Positions 50,619 to 59,549 are shown, counted from the first letter of the stretch. The stretch: DNA of 64,000 nucleotides from JBDTSW01 sp963797835 (GCA_963797835.1 CAWCRN010000024.1:186001-250000); one strand, 5' to 3'. The notes: a model not told the origin generated them from the sequence alone. Made by a program: numbers and translations.

Positions 50619-50717
50619 TCCCTTCGCGCGCATTACCGCGACAGGTTCGGAGGGTCGGCGCCGGGTGGGTGATCCCAGAGGCGCAATCTCAGCCCGCTAG
50701 CCCGCGAGCCCCCCTGA
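50619..50717 (-). promoter_or_regulatory. TPP riboswitch (THI element)
   Basis: On the minus strand the conserved thiamine-pyrophosphate aptamer blocks appear in order: GGGGGGCT (P1/P2 side), GGGCTGAGAT (50686-50695), GACCCTCCGAACCTG (50642-50656), GGTAATGCGCGCGAAGGGA. The 3' strand of the aptamer contains the ribosome-binding site of thiZ (GAAGGGAG, 50618-50625), two bases before ATG 50615. TPP binding should therefore pair this site and stop translation; a separate terminator is not seen. Confidence 0.93.
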
Positions 50718-50765
50718 TTCCGGGCGAAAGTCTAACTGCCGGCCCGCCCGTGGCCGGGATTCCGG

Positions 50766-51164
50766 TCAGCCGCTCTCGCCCGACGCGACGTGCTGCTCCA
50801 TCGCCGCCCGGAGCCGGCGGGCTGCCTCCGGAGCCTCGCGCTCGAGCGCCCAGACGTCGCGCTTGAACAGCGCGATCACCCGCATAGCGGATGTCGCCAC
50901 CACCGAGGCGGTACGACGCCCCTCAAGGACGGCCACCTCGCCGACGATGTCGCCCGATCCGACCTCCGCGACCTTCTCCCCGTGTGCCACGACATCGGCC
51001 GAACCCTCTTCGACCACGAAGAGGCAGTAGCCGAAGTCACCCTCGGACATGAGCGTGTCCCCCGGAGCGAACTCCCGCTCGGACGCAACACGCGCCACGG
51101 CGTCAAGTTCGTCGTCCGGAAGCCCGGACAGAGCGGACAGTGGAGCGAGACGGCTGCGGTCCAC
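50766..51164 (-). CDS. Cyclic-nucleotide-binding-domain protein
   Basis: A 132-residue single CAP-family effector domain: REFAPGDTLMSEGDFGYCLF, VVEEGSADVVAHGEKVAEVG, GDIVGEVAVLEGRRTASVVA. The phosphate-binding cassette normally has the form GE(A/L)A..R(A/S)A; here GEVAVLEGRRTASV keeps the Gly-Glu and the Arg, so nucleotide binding is possible. There is no HTH, so it is not a CRP-type regulator; it may report to another protein. Confidence 0.82.
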   Translation of the reverse strand: MDRSRLAPLSALSGLPDDELDAVARVASEREFAPGDTLMSEGDFGYCLFVVEEGSADVVAHGEKVAEVGSGDIVGEVAVLEGRRTASVVATSAMRVIALFKRDVWALEREAPEAARRLRAAMEQHVASGESG

Positions 51165-51266
51165 GCCGCGAGCCTACACCGCGGTTGGGGCTCAGGCAAG
51201 CCCTCGGACTGTCGCCCCGACCGTGATCGACCGGTTCCAACGCAGGTGCGCTACCGGCGGGAGTTG

Positions 51267-51373
51267 ATCACTGAGGGCCGTAGAAACCGGCGGGCCTGTC
51301 GGGTCATACCCGCATAGCGGGCATAAACCGACAGGTGCGGCGATATCCCGCCCGCACCAGCCTCCCCAGTGAT
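51267..51373. repeat. Multi-tier palindromic intergenic element (copy B)
   Basis: A 107-nt structure. Ends ATCACTGAGG (51267-51276) and CCCCAGTGAT (51364-51373) pair and match the ends of the element at 2535-2623. Inside are GGCGGG (51289-51294) with CCCGCC (51347-51352), CCTGTCGG (51295-51302) with CCGACAGG (51328-51335), and CCCGC-ATA-GCGGG (51309-51321). The inner part is the inverse complement of the core at 25.69 kb. It sits downstream of the VWA gene in a 274-base gap with no other feature. Confidence 0.65.
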
Positions 51374-51438
51374 TCTCGTCCCGGCGTGCGCATACATGCG
51401 AAGCGACGAAGGGGGACTCCCGTCCAGCGCCAGGTGAG

Positions 51439-52833
51439 CTACGCAGGCTCGGCCGGCTGGCCGCCCGCGACCACGTTTACGAAGTTCTCGAGGTGGCTGG
51501 TCGTCCAGCACTCGAAGGCGCCGGTGCAGTGGCGCTCGTAGGCGGCCATCACCGAGTCGCCGTAGTTCCAGTAGAGCCGCGGCTCGGGATTGAGCCAGAA
51601 GGTGCGGCCGGCGCGCTCGGCGACGCGGGCGAACACGTCTGCATGCGGCTCGCGGCCATTGGTGCGCGCGTCGCCGAGGACGATGATCGTCGAGCGCGGG
51701 TCGAGGTCCTCGGCGATCAGCTCGCCGAACTCGAGCCAGACGCGTCCGTAGTCCGTGTACCCGGAGACGTCGGCGACGCCGCCCTCCTGCGAGATCCGCT
51801 TCGAGATCTCGCGGAAGTCGCGCTCGGACTCGAACACGTCCGTGATCTCGGAGATGCGCTCGATGAAGACAAAGCTCCGCAGCCTGCGGAACGAGTCGTG
51901 GAGCGCGTGGAGGACGGAGAGGAAGAAGACGCTCGCGGAGGTGACCGAGGTGGAGACGTCGCAGAGCACATAGATCTCCGGCCTCCGCGGCCGCTTCGGC
52001 CGGTAGCGCAGGCGCAGCGGGACCCCGCCGGTCTCGAGCGATGCGCGCATCGTCCGGCGCATGTCCACCACCGACGCCTTGCGCCGGCCGCGCTGCTCGT
52101 GGCCGAGCGTCGCGAGCCGGCGCTTGAGCTGCGCCACGGCGCGGTGCACGGCGGATAGGTCCTGTGTGGGGCTGGTAGGGAGGGCACGGTCCAGCTCGGC
52201 CAGGGGTCGCGAGGGCGGGAGCTTCTGGGTGCGCTCGATCAGCTCGCGCTCGAGCTCGCGGCGGAGGTGGCGCTCGAACCGGTTGATTTCCTCGCGGTCG
52301 AGCGGAGGCCTCTCGGCGGCGCCGTCCGCGGCCCGCGACTGGGTCTGAAGGCCCAGCGCGCGCCGGATCCGCTGGACGTCGACGCCGACGACGCCCGAGC
52401 CCTCTCCCCGTCGCCCGAAGGCTGCGATCGCCAGCCGCGCGAGGTCCCGCATCTCGCCGTCGTTGCCGGCGATGATCGCCTGCCGGATCGCTTCGCGAAG
52501 CTCGTCGAGGTCGATCTGGCCGGAGCCCTCGCCGCGCTCGCCCTCGCCGATCCCCTGCTGGAGCGCCTCGGCCTCGGCCGCGCGGAAGAAGAAGCGGTCG
52601 AACAGCAGCTCGAACACGCGGCGGTCCTCCTGCGACTTCGCGACGGTTGCCGCGAGCGCCTCGCGGAAGTCCTCGCGGTCGCTCCACGGCACGTGTTCGA
52701 GCGCCTCGAAGGCGTCGAGGATCTCGGAGGTTCCCACCGCGAGCCCCTCCCTGCGCAGCTGCTCGCAGAAGGCGATCAGGCGCGGCCCGAGGCCATCGGG
52801 GAGGTCGGACTCGAAGGCCGGGGTGACGGCCAT
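51439..52833 (-). CDS. VWA-domain (CoxE-like) protein
   Basis: A 464-residue protein. The C-terminal von Willebrand A domain has the metal-ion-dependent site YVLCDVSTSVTSASVF and later TDYGRVWLEFGE and IIVLGDARTNGREPHADVFA. The N-terminal half is helical and charged. It lies 8 bases after the MoxR gene; MoxR-VWA pairs act together as chaperones for metal-cofactor insertion or complex assembly, for example CoxD-CoxE for CO dehydrogenase. No molybdo-enzyme is in the window, so the client is unknown. Confidence 0.88.
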   Translation of the reverse strand: MAVTPAFESDLPDGLGPRLIAFCEQLRREGLAVGTSEILDAFEALEHVPWSDREDFREALAATVAKSQEDRRVFELLFDRFFFRAAEAEALQQGIGEGERGEGSGQIDLDELREAIRQAIIAGNDGEMRDLARLAIAAFGRRGEGSGVVGVDVQRIRRALGLQTQSRAADGAAERPPLDREEINRFERHLRRELERELIERTQKLPPSRPLAELDRALPTSPTQDLSAVHRAVAQLKRRLATLGHEQRGRRKASVVDMRRTMRASLETGGVPLRLRYRPKRPRRPEIYVLCDVSTSVTSASVFFLSVLHALHDSFRRLRSFVFIERISEITDVFESERDFREISKRISQEGGVADVSGYTDYGRVWLEFGELIAEDLDPRSTIIVLGDARTNGREPHADVFARVAERAGRTFWLNPEPRLYWNYGDSVMAAYERHCTGAFECWTTSHLENFVNVVAGGQPAEPA

Positions 52834-52841
52834 GGGGCTCT

Positions 52842-53756
52842 TCAGCCGCTCGCGGCGCCGAGGTCGAGGGTGCCCTCGGGCGAGAGCTTGACGCCGACGC
52901 GCTCCGCGACGAGGTCGATGTCGGTGCGGTGCTTGACGATGATGCTCATCGTGCTCTCGAAGATCGAGCGGTCGATGTCGTCTGCCCCGAGCAGCAGGAG
53001 CGCGCGTGCCCAGTCGACCGACTCGGCGATCGAGGGCGGCTTCTTGAGGTCCAGGTCGCGCACCATGTGAACCACCTCGACGAGGCGCCGCGCGAGCGTC
53101 TCGTCCAGCTCGGGTGAGTGCAGGCGCACGATCTCGACCTCGCGCTCGACCGTGGGGTAGTCGAGCCAGAGGTAGAGGCAGCGGCGCTTCAGGGCCTCGG
53201 TCAGCTCACGCGAGTTGTTGGAGGTGAGGACGACGACGGGATGGGTGCGCGCCTCGATCACGCCCAGCTCCGGGATCGAGATCTGGAACTCCGAGAGGAC
53301 CTCCAAGAGCATCGCTTCGAACTCCTGGTCGGTCTTGTCGATCTCGTCGATCAGCAGCACGACCGGGTCGGGCGAGGCGATCGCCGCCAGCAGCGGGCGG
53401 GTGAGCAGGAACTCGTCGGAGAAGATGTCGCCGCGCGCCGCATCCCAGCCGGCCTCGGCCTCCTGCTTCGTCTCGGCCTGGATGCGCAGCAGTTGCTTGC
53501 GGTAGTTCCACTCGTAGAGCGCCTTCGCCTCGTCGAGGCCCTCGTAGCACTGGAGGCGGATCAGCTGGCGTCCGGAGGCTCGCGAGATGGCCTTCGCCAA
53601 CTCGGTCTTGCCGACCCCGGCCGGGCCCTCGACCAGCACCGGCTTGCCCAGCTTCTGGGCGAGGTAGGCGACCAGCGCGGCGGATTCGTCCGCGAGGTAG
53701 CCCGCCTCGGCGAGGCCGTCGCGGACCTCGGCGACCGAGTTGATCGAGCCCGACAT
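52842..53756 (-). CDS. MoxR-family AAA+ ATPase
   Basis: A 304-residue AAA+ protein: Walker A VEGPAGVGKTELAKAISRAS, Walker B PVVLLIDEIDKTDQEFEAML, sensor 1 VVLTSNNSRELTEALKRRCL and arginine finger region. CoxD-like. It is first in a two-gene operon with a CoxE-like VWA protein and divergent from a small membrane-protein gene across 8 bases. Confidence 0.9.
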   Translation of the reverse strand: MSGSINSVAEVRDGLAEAGYLADESAALVAYLAQKLGKPVLVEGPAGVGKTELAKAISRASGRQLIRLQCYEGLDEAKALYEWNYRKQLLRIQAETKQEAEAGWDAARGDIFSDEFLLTRPLLAAIASPDPVVLLIDEIDKTDQEFEAMLLEVLSEFQISIPELGVIEARTHPVVVLTSNNSRELTEALKRRCLYLWLDYPTVEREVEIVRLHSPELDETLARRLVEVVHMVRDLDLKKPPSIAESVDWARALLLLGADDIDRSIFESTMSIIVKHRTDIDLVAERVGVKLSPEGTLDLGAASG

Positions 53757-53764
53757 CCCGGCCG

Positions 53765-54007
53765 ATGATAATGCCGGTCATGCTCGCCTCCGCCCTCGAC
53801 CCCCTCATCTCGCCCGCGGCGCTCGAGACGCTGTCCGACCTGGCGCCCTACGTTGCGCTTCTCGCCGCCGGGTTCCTCGTGGCTGCCTGGGGTCAGTCGG
53901 CGAAGGTGCCGCTGGCCGTCGTATTGGGGATCGTGCTGATCATCGGCGCCGTCCTTCTCTTCCAGTTCGAGGCCAACGACTTCTCGGGCTCCAACTCCCC
54001 GTTCTGA
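53765..54007 (+). CDS. Small two-helix membrane protein
   Basis: Up to 80 residues with two hydrophobic helices (TLSDLAPYVALLAAGFLVAA and VPLAVVLGIVLIIGAVLLFQ) and a polar end FEANDFSGSNSPF. ATGs at 53765, 53771 and 53780 are all possible; none has a clear ribosome-binding site. No family recognised. Confidence 0.5.
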   Translation: MIMPVMLASALDPLISPAALETLSDLAPYVALLAAGFLVAAWGQSAKVPLAVVLGIVLIIGAVLLFQFEANDFSGSNSPF

Positions 54008-54022
54008 GAGGATCGGCCCGAA

Positions 54023-54793
54023 ATGGGGCGACTCGACGAGCTCGACCTGACCAGATCGCTCAGCCGCCAGGAGGAGGCCCGGCAGCTCGACCGCGGCTGG
54101 GAGCGCCTCGCCCAGCTTCGCCTCACCCTCGGCGGGCAGATCGGGCCGAAGGAGATCGGCCCGCCGCTGTGCGTGCTGTTCGAGGGCTGGGACGCCTCCG
54201 GGAAGGGCGGCGCGATCAAGCGGCTCGTTTCCCCCCTCGACCCGCGGCACGTTCGAGTCGTTCAGTTCGCGGCGCCCACCCCGGACGAGAAGCGACACCA
54301 CTTCCTCTGGCGCTTCTGGCCGCGACTGCCCGGCTGGGGAGGCATGGCGGTGTTCGACCGCTCCTGGTACGGCCGGGTGCTGGTCGAGCGCGTGGAGGGC
54401 TTCGCCACGCGTGAGCAGTGGCTGCGGGCCTACGACGAGATCAACGGCTTCGAGCGGACGCTGGTGGACGAGGGCATGATCCTCGTGAAGCTCTGGCTCC
54501 ATATCTCAGATGCCGAGCAGCTGAAGCGCTTCGAGCGGCGTCAGCAGGACCCGCTCAAGTCGTGGAAGCTGACCGACGAGGACTGGCGGAACCGCGAGAA
54601 ACGCGGCGAGTACCTGGAGGCCGTGGAGGACATGATCGCCAGGACCGACGAGACATGCGCCCCGTGGCAGCTCATCGAGGGTGACTCCAAACGCTACGCC
54701 CGAGTGCGCGTGATCGAGACCGTGATCGAGCGGGTAGAGGAGGGGATGCGGGGATACGGGATCGAGCCGCCGCCGCCGCTAGACCGGAGCTGA
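54023..54793 (+). CDS. ppk2: Polyphosphate kinase 2 family protein
   Basis: A 256-residue PPK2 enzyme, which phosphorylates nucleotides with polyphosphate (or the reverse). Walker A LFEGWDASGKGGAIKRLVSP, lid HHFLWRFWPRLPGWGGMAVF, Walker B FDRSWYGRVLVERVEG and the C-terminal DPLKSWKLTDEDWRNREKRG and YLEAVEDMIARTDETCAPW. The single-domain length matches class I/III; the subclass (ADP or AMP user) is not decided. A strong hairpin terminator follows. Confidence 0.9.
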   Translation: MGRLDELDLTRSLSRQEEARQLDRGWERLAQLRLTLGGQIGPKEIGPPLCVLFEGWDASGKGGAIKRLVSPLDPRHVRVVQFAAPTPDEKRHHFLWRFWPRLPGWGGMAVFDRSWYGRVLVERVEGFATREQWLRAYDEINGFERTLVDEGMILVKLWLHISDAEQLKRFERRQQDPLKSWKLTDEDWRNREKRGEYLEAVEDMIARTDETCAPWQLIEGDSKRYARVRVIETVIERVEEGMRGYGIEPPPPLDRS

Positions 54794-54864
54794 CGTGGGC
54801 GGCGGTCCCTCCCGAGAGCCCGGAGCCTGACCCCGTCGAAGGCTCCGCCGAGCAGGCTGGAGAA

Positions 54865-54897
54865 GCGAGAGCCGGGGCGTCCTGCCCCGGCTCTCGC
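54865..54897. terminator. Strong bidirectional hairpin between ppk2 and glnK
   Basis: GCGAGAGCCGGGGC (54865-54878), loop GTCCT, GCCCCGGCTCTCGC (54884-54897): a perfect 14-bp stem between two convergent genes (stops at 54793 and 54909). No T-tract on either side, as usual for high-GC actinobacterial terminators. Confidence 0.7.
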
Positions 54898-54908
54898 CAA
54901 CCCTTCCG

Positions 54909-55277
54909 CTAGGCGGCGATCTCCGCCTCGGTGTGGGCCTGGAGGACCGCCTCGCCCTCCTCGCCCGTGCGGATTCGGATCGCCTCCTCGACGGGGATCA
55001 CGAAGATCTTCCCGTCTCCGACGTCGCCCGTTCGCGCGTGCTTGAGGATGGTCTCCACCACCAGGGACTTGTCCTTGTCCTCGACGACGACCTCCAGCTT
55101 CAGCTTCGGTCGTACGTTGACTGTGAGGGTCGAACCCCGGTAGTGCTCGACCACGCCCTTCTGGCGTCCCGATCCCTTCGCCTCGCAGATCGACAGTGAG
55201 GGAAACCCCCTGTCGAGCAGCTCGGCCCTGATCGGCTCGAACGCCTCGTGGCGGATGAACGCCTCGATCTTCTTCAT
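54909..55277 (-). CDS. glnK: PII nitrogen-regulatory protein lacking the modifiable tyrosine
   Basis: A 122-residue PII signal protein. ATG 55277 after GGAGGAGGTG gives MKKIEAFIRHEAFEPIRAEL. The 2-oxoglutarate/ATP site is recognised from GSGRQKGVVEHYRG, PKLKLEVVVED and RTGDVGDGKIFVIPVEEAIR. In the T-loop, the position of the uridylylated/adenylylated Tyr51 is Leu (YRGSTLTVNVR), so control must be by ligand alone or by another residue. Next to amt, as is general for GlnK; the two are cotranscribed with amt first. Confidence 0.9.
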   Translation of the reverse strand: MKKIEAFIRHEAFEPIRAELLDRGFPSLSICEAKGSGRQKGVVEHYRGSTLTVNVRPKLKLEVVVEDKDKSLVVETILKHARTGDVGDGKIFVIPVEEAIRIRTGEEGEAVLQAHTEAEIAA

Positions 55278-55346
55278 ATGGCTCACCTCCTCCCTATGCC
55301 TGCGACGGGCTGTCGCCGGCGATCGGGGACGATTGCGGGTCCGCGG

Positions 55347-56807
55347 TCATCGGGTGACCGGAGCCGCCCGCGGGGCGATGGCCGGGGCCGGCCCCCAACC
55401 CGCGCCGCCGCCGGGGTACTCCTCGTTCGGGATGAACTGCTCGGGGTATCCGTACATCCCGTGCTCGGAGATGTCGAGGCCGGCGTCCTCCTCGTCGGGA
55501 GTCACCCGCAGGCCGTACGTCAGCCTTGATGACGTAGAGTACCGCGAGGCTCGTGGAGAGGACGAACGCCATCACCACGATGATGCCCAGCGCCTGGTCG
55601 CCCAGCTGCTGGAACGAACCGGAGTAGAACAGCCCGCCCTCCGGGTCGCCGAACCCGTTGTACTGGGCAAGGCGCGGGGAGGTGAACAGTCCGCACGACA
55701 GTGTTCCCCAGATACCGGCCAGGCCGTGCGCGGATAGCGCCCCGACCGGGTCGTCGAGCACCTTCTCGATCGCCAGGACGCCGACGACCACCACCACTCC
55801 GGCGACTGCGCCGATGATCGGCGCGGCCCACGCCTCCACGTAGCCCGACGGGGCCGTGATCGCGACCAGCGCGGCGATCGCGCCGTTGCCGATCATGCCG
55901 ATGTCGAGCGTCCTCTGGAGCAGGCGCGAGGTGATCGCCGCCGTCAGCACACCTGCCGCGGCCGCGAGCTGGGTCACCATCAGGACCTCGGTGAACCGCC
56001 CGTCGAGCGCGCCCAAGGTCGATCCGGGGTTGAACCCGAACCAGCCGAGCCACAGGATCAGCACGCCGAGCCCGAACAGCGGCATCGAGTGCCCCGGGAT
56101 CGCTCGCGGCTTGCCGTCCTCGCCGTACTTGCCTCGGCGAGCGCCCAGCAGCAACAGCACCGCAAGGCCGGCGGTCGCACCGATCAGGTGGACGGCCGTG
56201 GAGCCGGCGAAGTCCTGCATGCCGATGTTCGTCTGTAGCCAGCCGCCACCGAACACCCAGTGGGCGCCGATCGGGTAGATCAGCGCGGCGAAGATCGCCG
56301 CGAAGATCACGTAGACGCCGAACTTGATCCGCTCCAGGGTCGTGCCCCAGACGATCGCCAGCGAGACGGCGCAGAACACGAACTGGAAGAACCACTTCGC
56401 CTCGACCGTCGCGTCGGACAGCCCCATCACGGGGAACGCCGTCAGCGGATCTCCGAACCCCTGCAGGAAGAACCCGGTGTCGCCGATGATCTCGCCGGTC
56501 CCGAACGCGAACGCGAACCCGCATGCGTAGAACGCGAGCGCGGCGATCGAGAAGTTGATCAGGATCTTCGCCACGATCGTCCCCGCGTTCTTGCCACGCG
56601 AGAAGCCGATCTCCAGGAAGGCGAAGCCCGCCTGCATGAACATCACCAGGATCAGGCGGCGACGATGACCCACATCGAGTTGATCGCCACCGACTGCGGC
56701 AGCACACCGTTCACGGCCGCCTCCAACGTGTCCGCGCCGGCTGCGCCCGGCAGGACCAAGAGGCCGGCCATCGCCAGCGAGGCCGCCAGCAGGTACTTAC
56801 GTTTCAT
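55347..56807 (-). CDS. amt: Ammonium transporter (Amt), two frameshifts
   Basis: An Amt channel for ammonium. It begins at ATG 56807 with a signal-like segment (MKRKYLLAASLAMAGLLVLP) and NSMWVIVAA, then a missing base near 56652 and ILVMFMQAGFAFLEIGFSRG, eleven helices with the pore residues (FAGSTAVHLIGATAGL, LWLGWFGFNPGS, SAHGLAGIWG with the twin His). An insertion near 55522 hides the true tail TYGLRVTPDEEDAGLDISEH and GMYGYPEQFIPNEEYPGGGA ending at 55347. About 486 residues. glnK follows. Confidence 0.9.
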
Positions 56808-56903
56808 CCGATACACACTCCTTGCCCACCGGCGGATCACCACCGGCGGTCGCCTTTGGCTGGGATTGCGGATCGAAGGTAAGGGCGCCCGGCTGGGCCG
56901 TCT

Positions 56904-58295
56904 TTATCCGGTTGTCGAGACTTCCGCGACGGGCGTTGTACGGGCGGTCGGTGTCGTGCCTGACGAGGTGGACCCGAGGTCCACCTCGAGCTCACCGCCC
57001 TCCATCGCCATCGCCACGTCGGCTTCGTCGCCACCTGCCGCGGCGTACCGCTGCCCGGCCTCGGTGGCCAGGCCGTCGAGGAAGTCGTCCACGTGGAGCG
57101 GGTCGTGATGGAAGAGAAGCACGCGCTTCGCGGCGGTTCGCGTGGCGAACGTGAGCGCGTCGGAGACCGCTGAATGGCCCCAGCCGACGTGCTCGGGGTA
57201 CTCCGCGTCGGTGTACTGGCAGTCGTGGATCAGGAGGTCGGCGTCGCGAGCGAGGTCGAACCCGGAGATCCACTCCTCGTCGAGGTCGGCCAGCGAGGCG
57301 CCCAGCGACGGCTCGTGGTCGGGGATGTAGCAGACAGACGTCCCACCCTCGGTGATGCGGTAGCCGAGGGTGGGGCCGCGGTGGGTGACCGCCTCGGCGC
57401 GGATCGTGGCCGAGCCGATCGTCCACTCGGTTGCGGGCGTATCGCGGAACGAGACGTCGCAGGGAAGCTCGCGCACCTCGACCGGGGAGAGCGGCGCCGA
57501 GATGTAGCGTGCGATCCGGTCCTCGAGTGAGGCCTCGGGCGAGGCCGGCCCCCAGATCGTGATCTTCGAATCGGCGCGGAAGCAGGGCGGGAAGAACATC
57601 AGCCCCTGGATGTGGTCCAGGTGGAGGTGCGTCAGCAGGATGCTGACCGTGGGCTCGTTCAGCAGGTTCATGCCCAGGTTGCGGATCCCGGTCCCGGCGT
57701 CGAGCACCAGGTCCTCGCCGCTCGCGAGGGTCACCTGCACGCACGACGTGTTGCCGCCGTAGCGGTTCATCTCCGGCCCGGGCGCCGGCACCGATCCCCT
57801 CGCCCCCCAGACCTTGACCTTCACGCCTCGGTCCCCGTTCTGCGACAGCGGCCAGAAGAAGATCATCGCGCCCGACGATCCGTGCTCGGAGGCGATGATC
57901 GGGAACGCCGACGCCTCGATCCCGTGCTCGGCGCCCGTGGCGGAGCGGATGACGAACCGCGAGTGCGACGGCCGTCCCTCGCTGAGGGCGTGCGTGATGT
58001 CCAGCTGCTCGATCGAGATCGGGTTGCCGTCGGCGTCGAAGGGCCCGAAGTTCCCCGTCCACTCGTGCGGGTCCATACGGCCGGTCTCCTCGAAGGAGAT
58101 CCCGAGGAGTGCGCCGGCCGCCTCGTTGTAGAAGACCAGGCGGGAGTCCTCGTCGAGCAGGAAGGCCGGGGTCGAGATGCTCGTCAGCAGGTTGCGGGCG
58201 AGGATCAACTCCAGCGGCTTCTGAGCGTTGGCCACGAGCGCATTCTTCCACCGATCGTTCCTCCGCGGGGAGGTTGGGCCAATCGGCAAAGCCAC
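56904..58295 (-). CDS. PAS domain fused to metallo-beta-lactamase-fold hydrolase
   Basis: A 463-residue protein. Residues about 30-155 form a PAS sensor (LLTSISTPAFLLDEDSRLVF, YNEAAGALLGISFEETGR). Residues about 160-440 form an MBL domain of the PhnP/RNase Z-like kind: VWGARGSVPAPGPEMNRYGG, SCVQVTLASGEDLVLDAGTG, ILLTHLHLDHIQGLMFF (HxHxDH), IPDHEPS and LLIHDCQYTDAEYPEHVGWG, then LLFHHDPLHVDDFL. Similar MBLs are phosphodiesterases; a sensor-controlled one may degrade a nucleotide signal, which is a guess. Its start region overlaps that of the divergent GGDEF-HD-GYP gene. Confidence 0.85.
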   Translation of the reverse strand: MALPIGPTSPRRNDRWKNALVANAQKPLELILARNLLTSISTPAFLLDEDSRLVFYNEAAGALLGISFEETGRMDPHEWTGNFGPFDADGNPISIEQLDITHALSEGRPSHSRFVIRSATGAEHGIEASAFPIIASEHGSSGAMIFFWPLSQNGDRGVKVKVWGARGSVPAPGPEMNRYGGNTSCVQVTLASGEDLVLDAGTGIRNLGMNLLNEPTVSILLTHLHLDHIQGLMFFPPCFRADSKITIWGPASPEASLEDRIARYISAPLSPVEVRELPCDVSFRDTPATEWTIGSATIRAEAVTHRGPTLGYRITEGGTSVCYIPDHEPSLGASLADLDEEWISGFDLARDADLLIHDCQYTDAEYPEHVGWGHSAVSDALTFATRTAAKRVLLFHHDPLHVDDFLDGLATEAGQRYAAAGGDEADVAMAMEGGELEVDLGSTSSGTTPTARTTPVAEVSTTG

Positions 58296-59549
58296 GTCCG
58301 GCCACCGTAGGCGATGTTCCGCAGCGGCCGCCGTTCAAGCTCGCCTGGCGAGCCGCCGATAGCCAGGGCGAGGTGCTTGCTTCGCGCGATCGGAATGCCA
58401 TTGCCGAGAGGCTGGCCGCTGCCCAGCAACGGGTGGCCGAGCTCGAGGCCGAACTGTCGCGGCGCTCGCTGCGGGACCCAGTCGCGGCCAGCGCGATGAC
58501 CCTGCCCGCGTTCCGGACCCAGCTCGAGATGGACATGGAGCAGGCCCAGCGGGCCGGCCGCCCCCTCAGCGTCGCCCTGGTGGACCTCGACGGGTTCGGC
58601 CGGCTCAACCTTCGGCTGGGCTACGGGGCCGGCGACCGCGTCCTGTCCGCCGCCTCCGATCTGCTCTCAGCGCGAACCGGCGGCCTCGTCTGCCGGCTGG
58701 CAGCGGACGGGTTCGCGGTGCGCCTGGCCGACCTTGCGGCGCCGGCCGCTGAGGAGCTGCTGCGGCGGCGTCCTGGTCGCATTCGAGGAGCTGCGGACCC
58801 CCGACATTCGCGGCATCAGCGCGTCCATGGGCGTCGCCGAGATGACCGCCGGGCGCAGCCAGGAGGCGCTGCTGGCCGCGGCCGGGGCAGCGCTCGACCG
58901 CGCGCGCCAGGCCGGCGGCGGCCGGGTGGCGGTCTTCAGCGGCGAGATCACCCCAGCCGAGGTCGAGGCGGGCAATGCCGACGTGGCTGCGGCGCTGGCC
59001 GCGGCGCTGGAAGAGCGCGACCGCTACACGGGCGAGCACTCGGAGTCCGTCGTCGACCTGACGGCCCGGGTCGCCGAGGCGCTGGCGCTGCCGCCCGAGG
59101 ACGTGGAGCAGATCCGGATGGCCGCCCTGCTGCACGACATCGGCAAGATCGGCGTGCCCGACGAGATCCTGCACAAGCCGGGGCCGCTCGACGACCGCGA
59201 GTGGGAGATCATGCGCCAGCACCCGGTGATCGGGGAGCGGATCATGCGGGCGATGCCCGGCCTGGGGCCCATCGCACGCATCGTCCGCCACGAGCACGAG
59301 CGTGTGGACGGGGCCGGCTACCCCGACGGACTGGCCGGCGAGGAGATCCCGATCGGCGCCCGCATCATCCTCGCCTGCGACGCCTACCACGCGATGGTCT
59401 CGGATCGTCCGTACCGCAAGGCGATGTCGCACAACGACGCGATGGCCGAGCTGAACGCCCACGCCGGAACCCAGTTCGACGCGGCCGTGGTCGAGACCCT
59501 GATCGGCTATCTGTACGGCCGCCGCCAGTCGGGCCTGGCGACGGTCTGA
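58274..59549 (+). CDS. Degenerate GGDEF plus HD-GYP phosphodiesterase, one frameshift
   Basis: A c-di-GMP-type signalling protein of about 420 residues. The N-terminal region has a coiled coil (LAAAQQRVAELEAELSRRSL), then a GGDEF-fold domain (LSVALVDLDGFGRLNLRLGY) whose GGDEF box reads AADGF, so it should not synthesise c-di-GMP. An insertion near 58767 changes frame; then VLVAFEELRTPDIRGISASM, and an HD-GYP domain with LLHDIGKIGVPDEILHKPG, HHERVDGAGYPDGLAG-type motif (HEHERVDGAGYPDG) and ILACDAYHAM. TTG 58274 is the proposed start but uncertain. Confidence 0.78.

Noticed and set aside
55294..55350. 18-codon ORF overlapping the corrected amt stop (ATGA)
   Set aside because: The peptide is short and polar and lies in the amt-glnK spacer; the overlap could be chance and there is no ribosome-binding site or motif.
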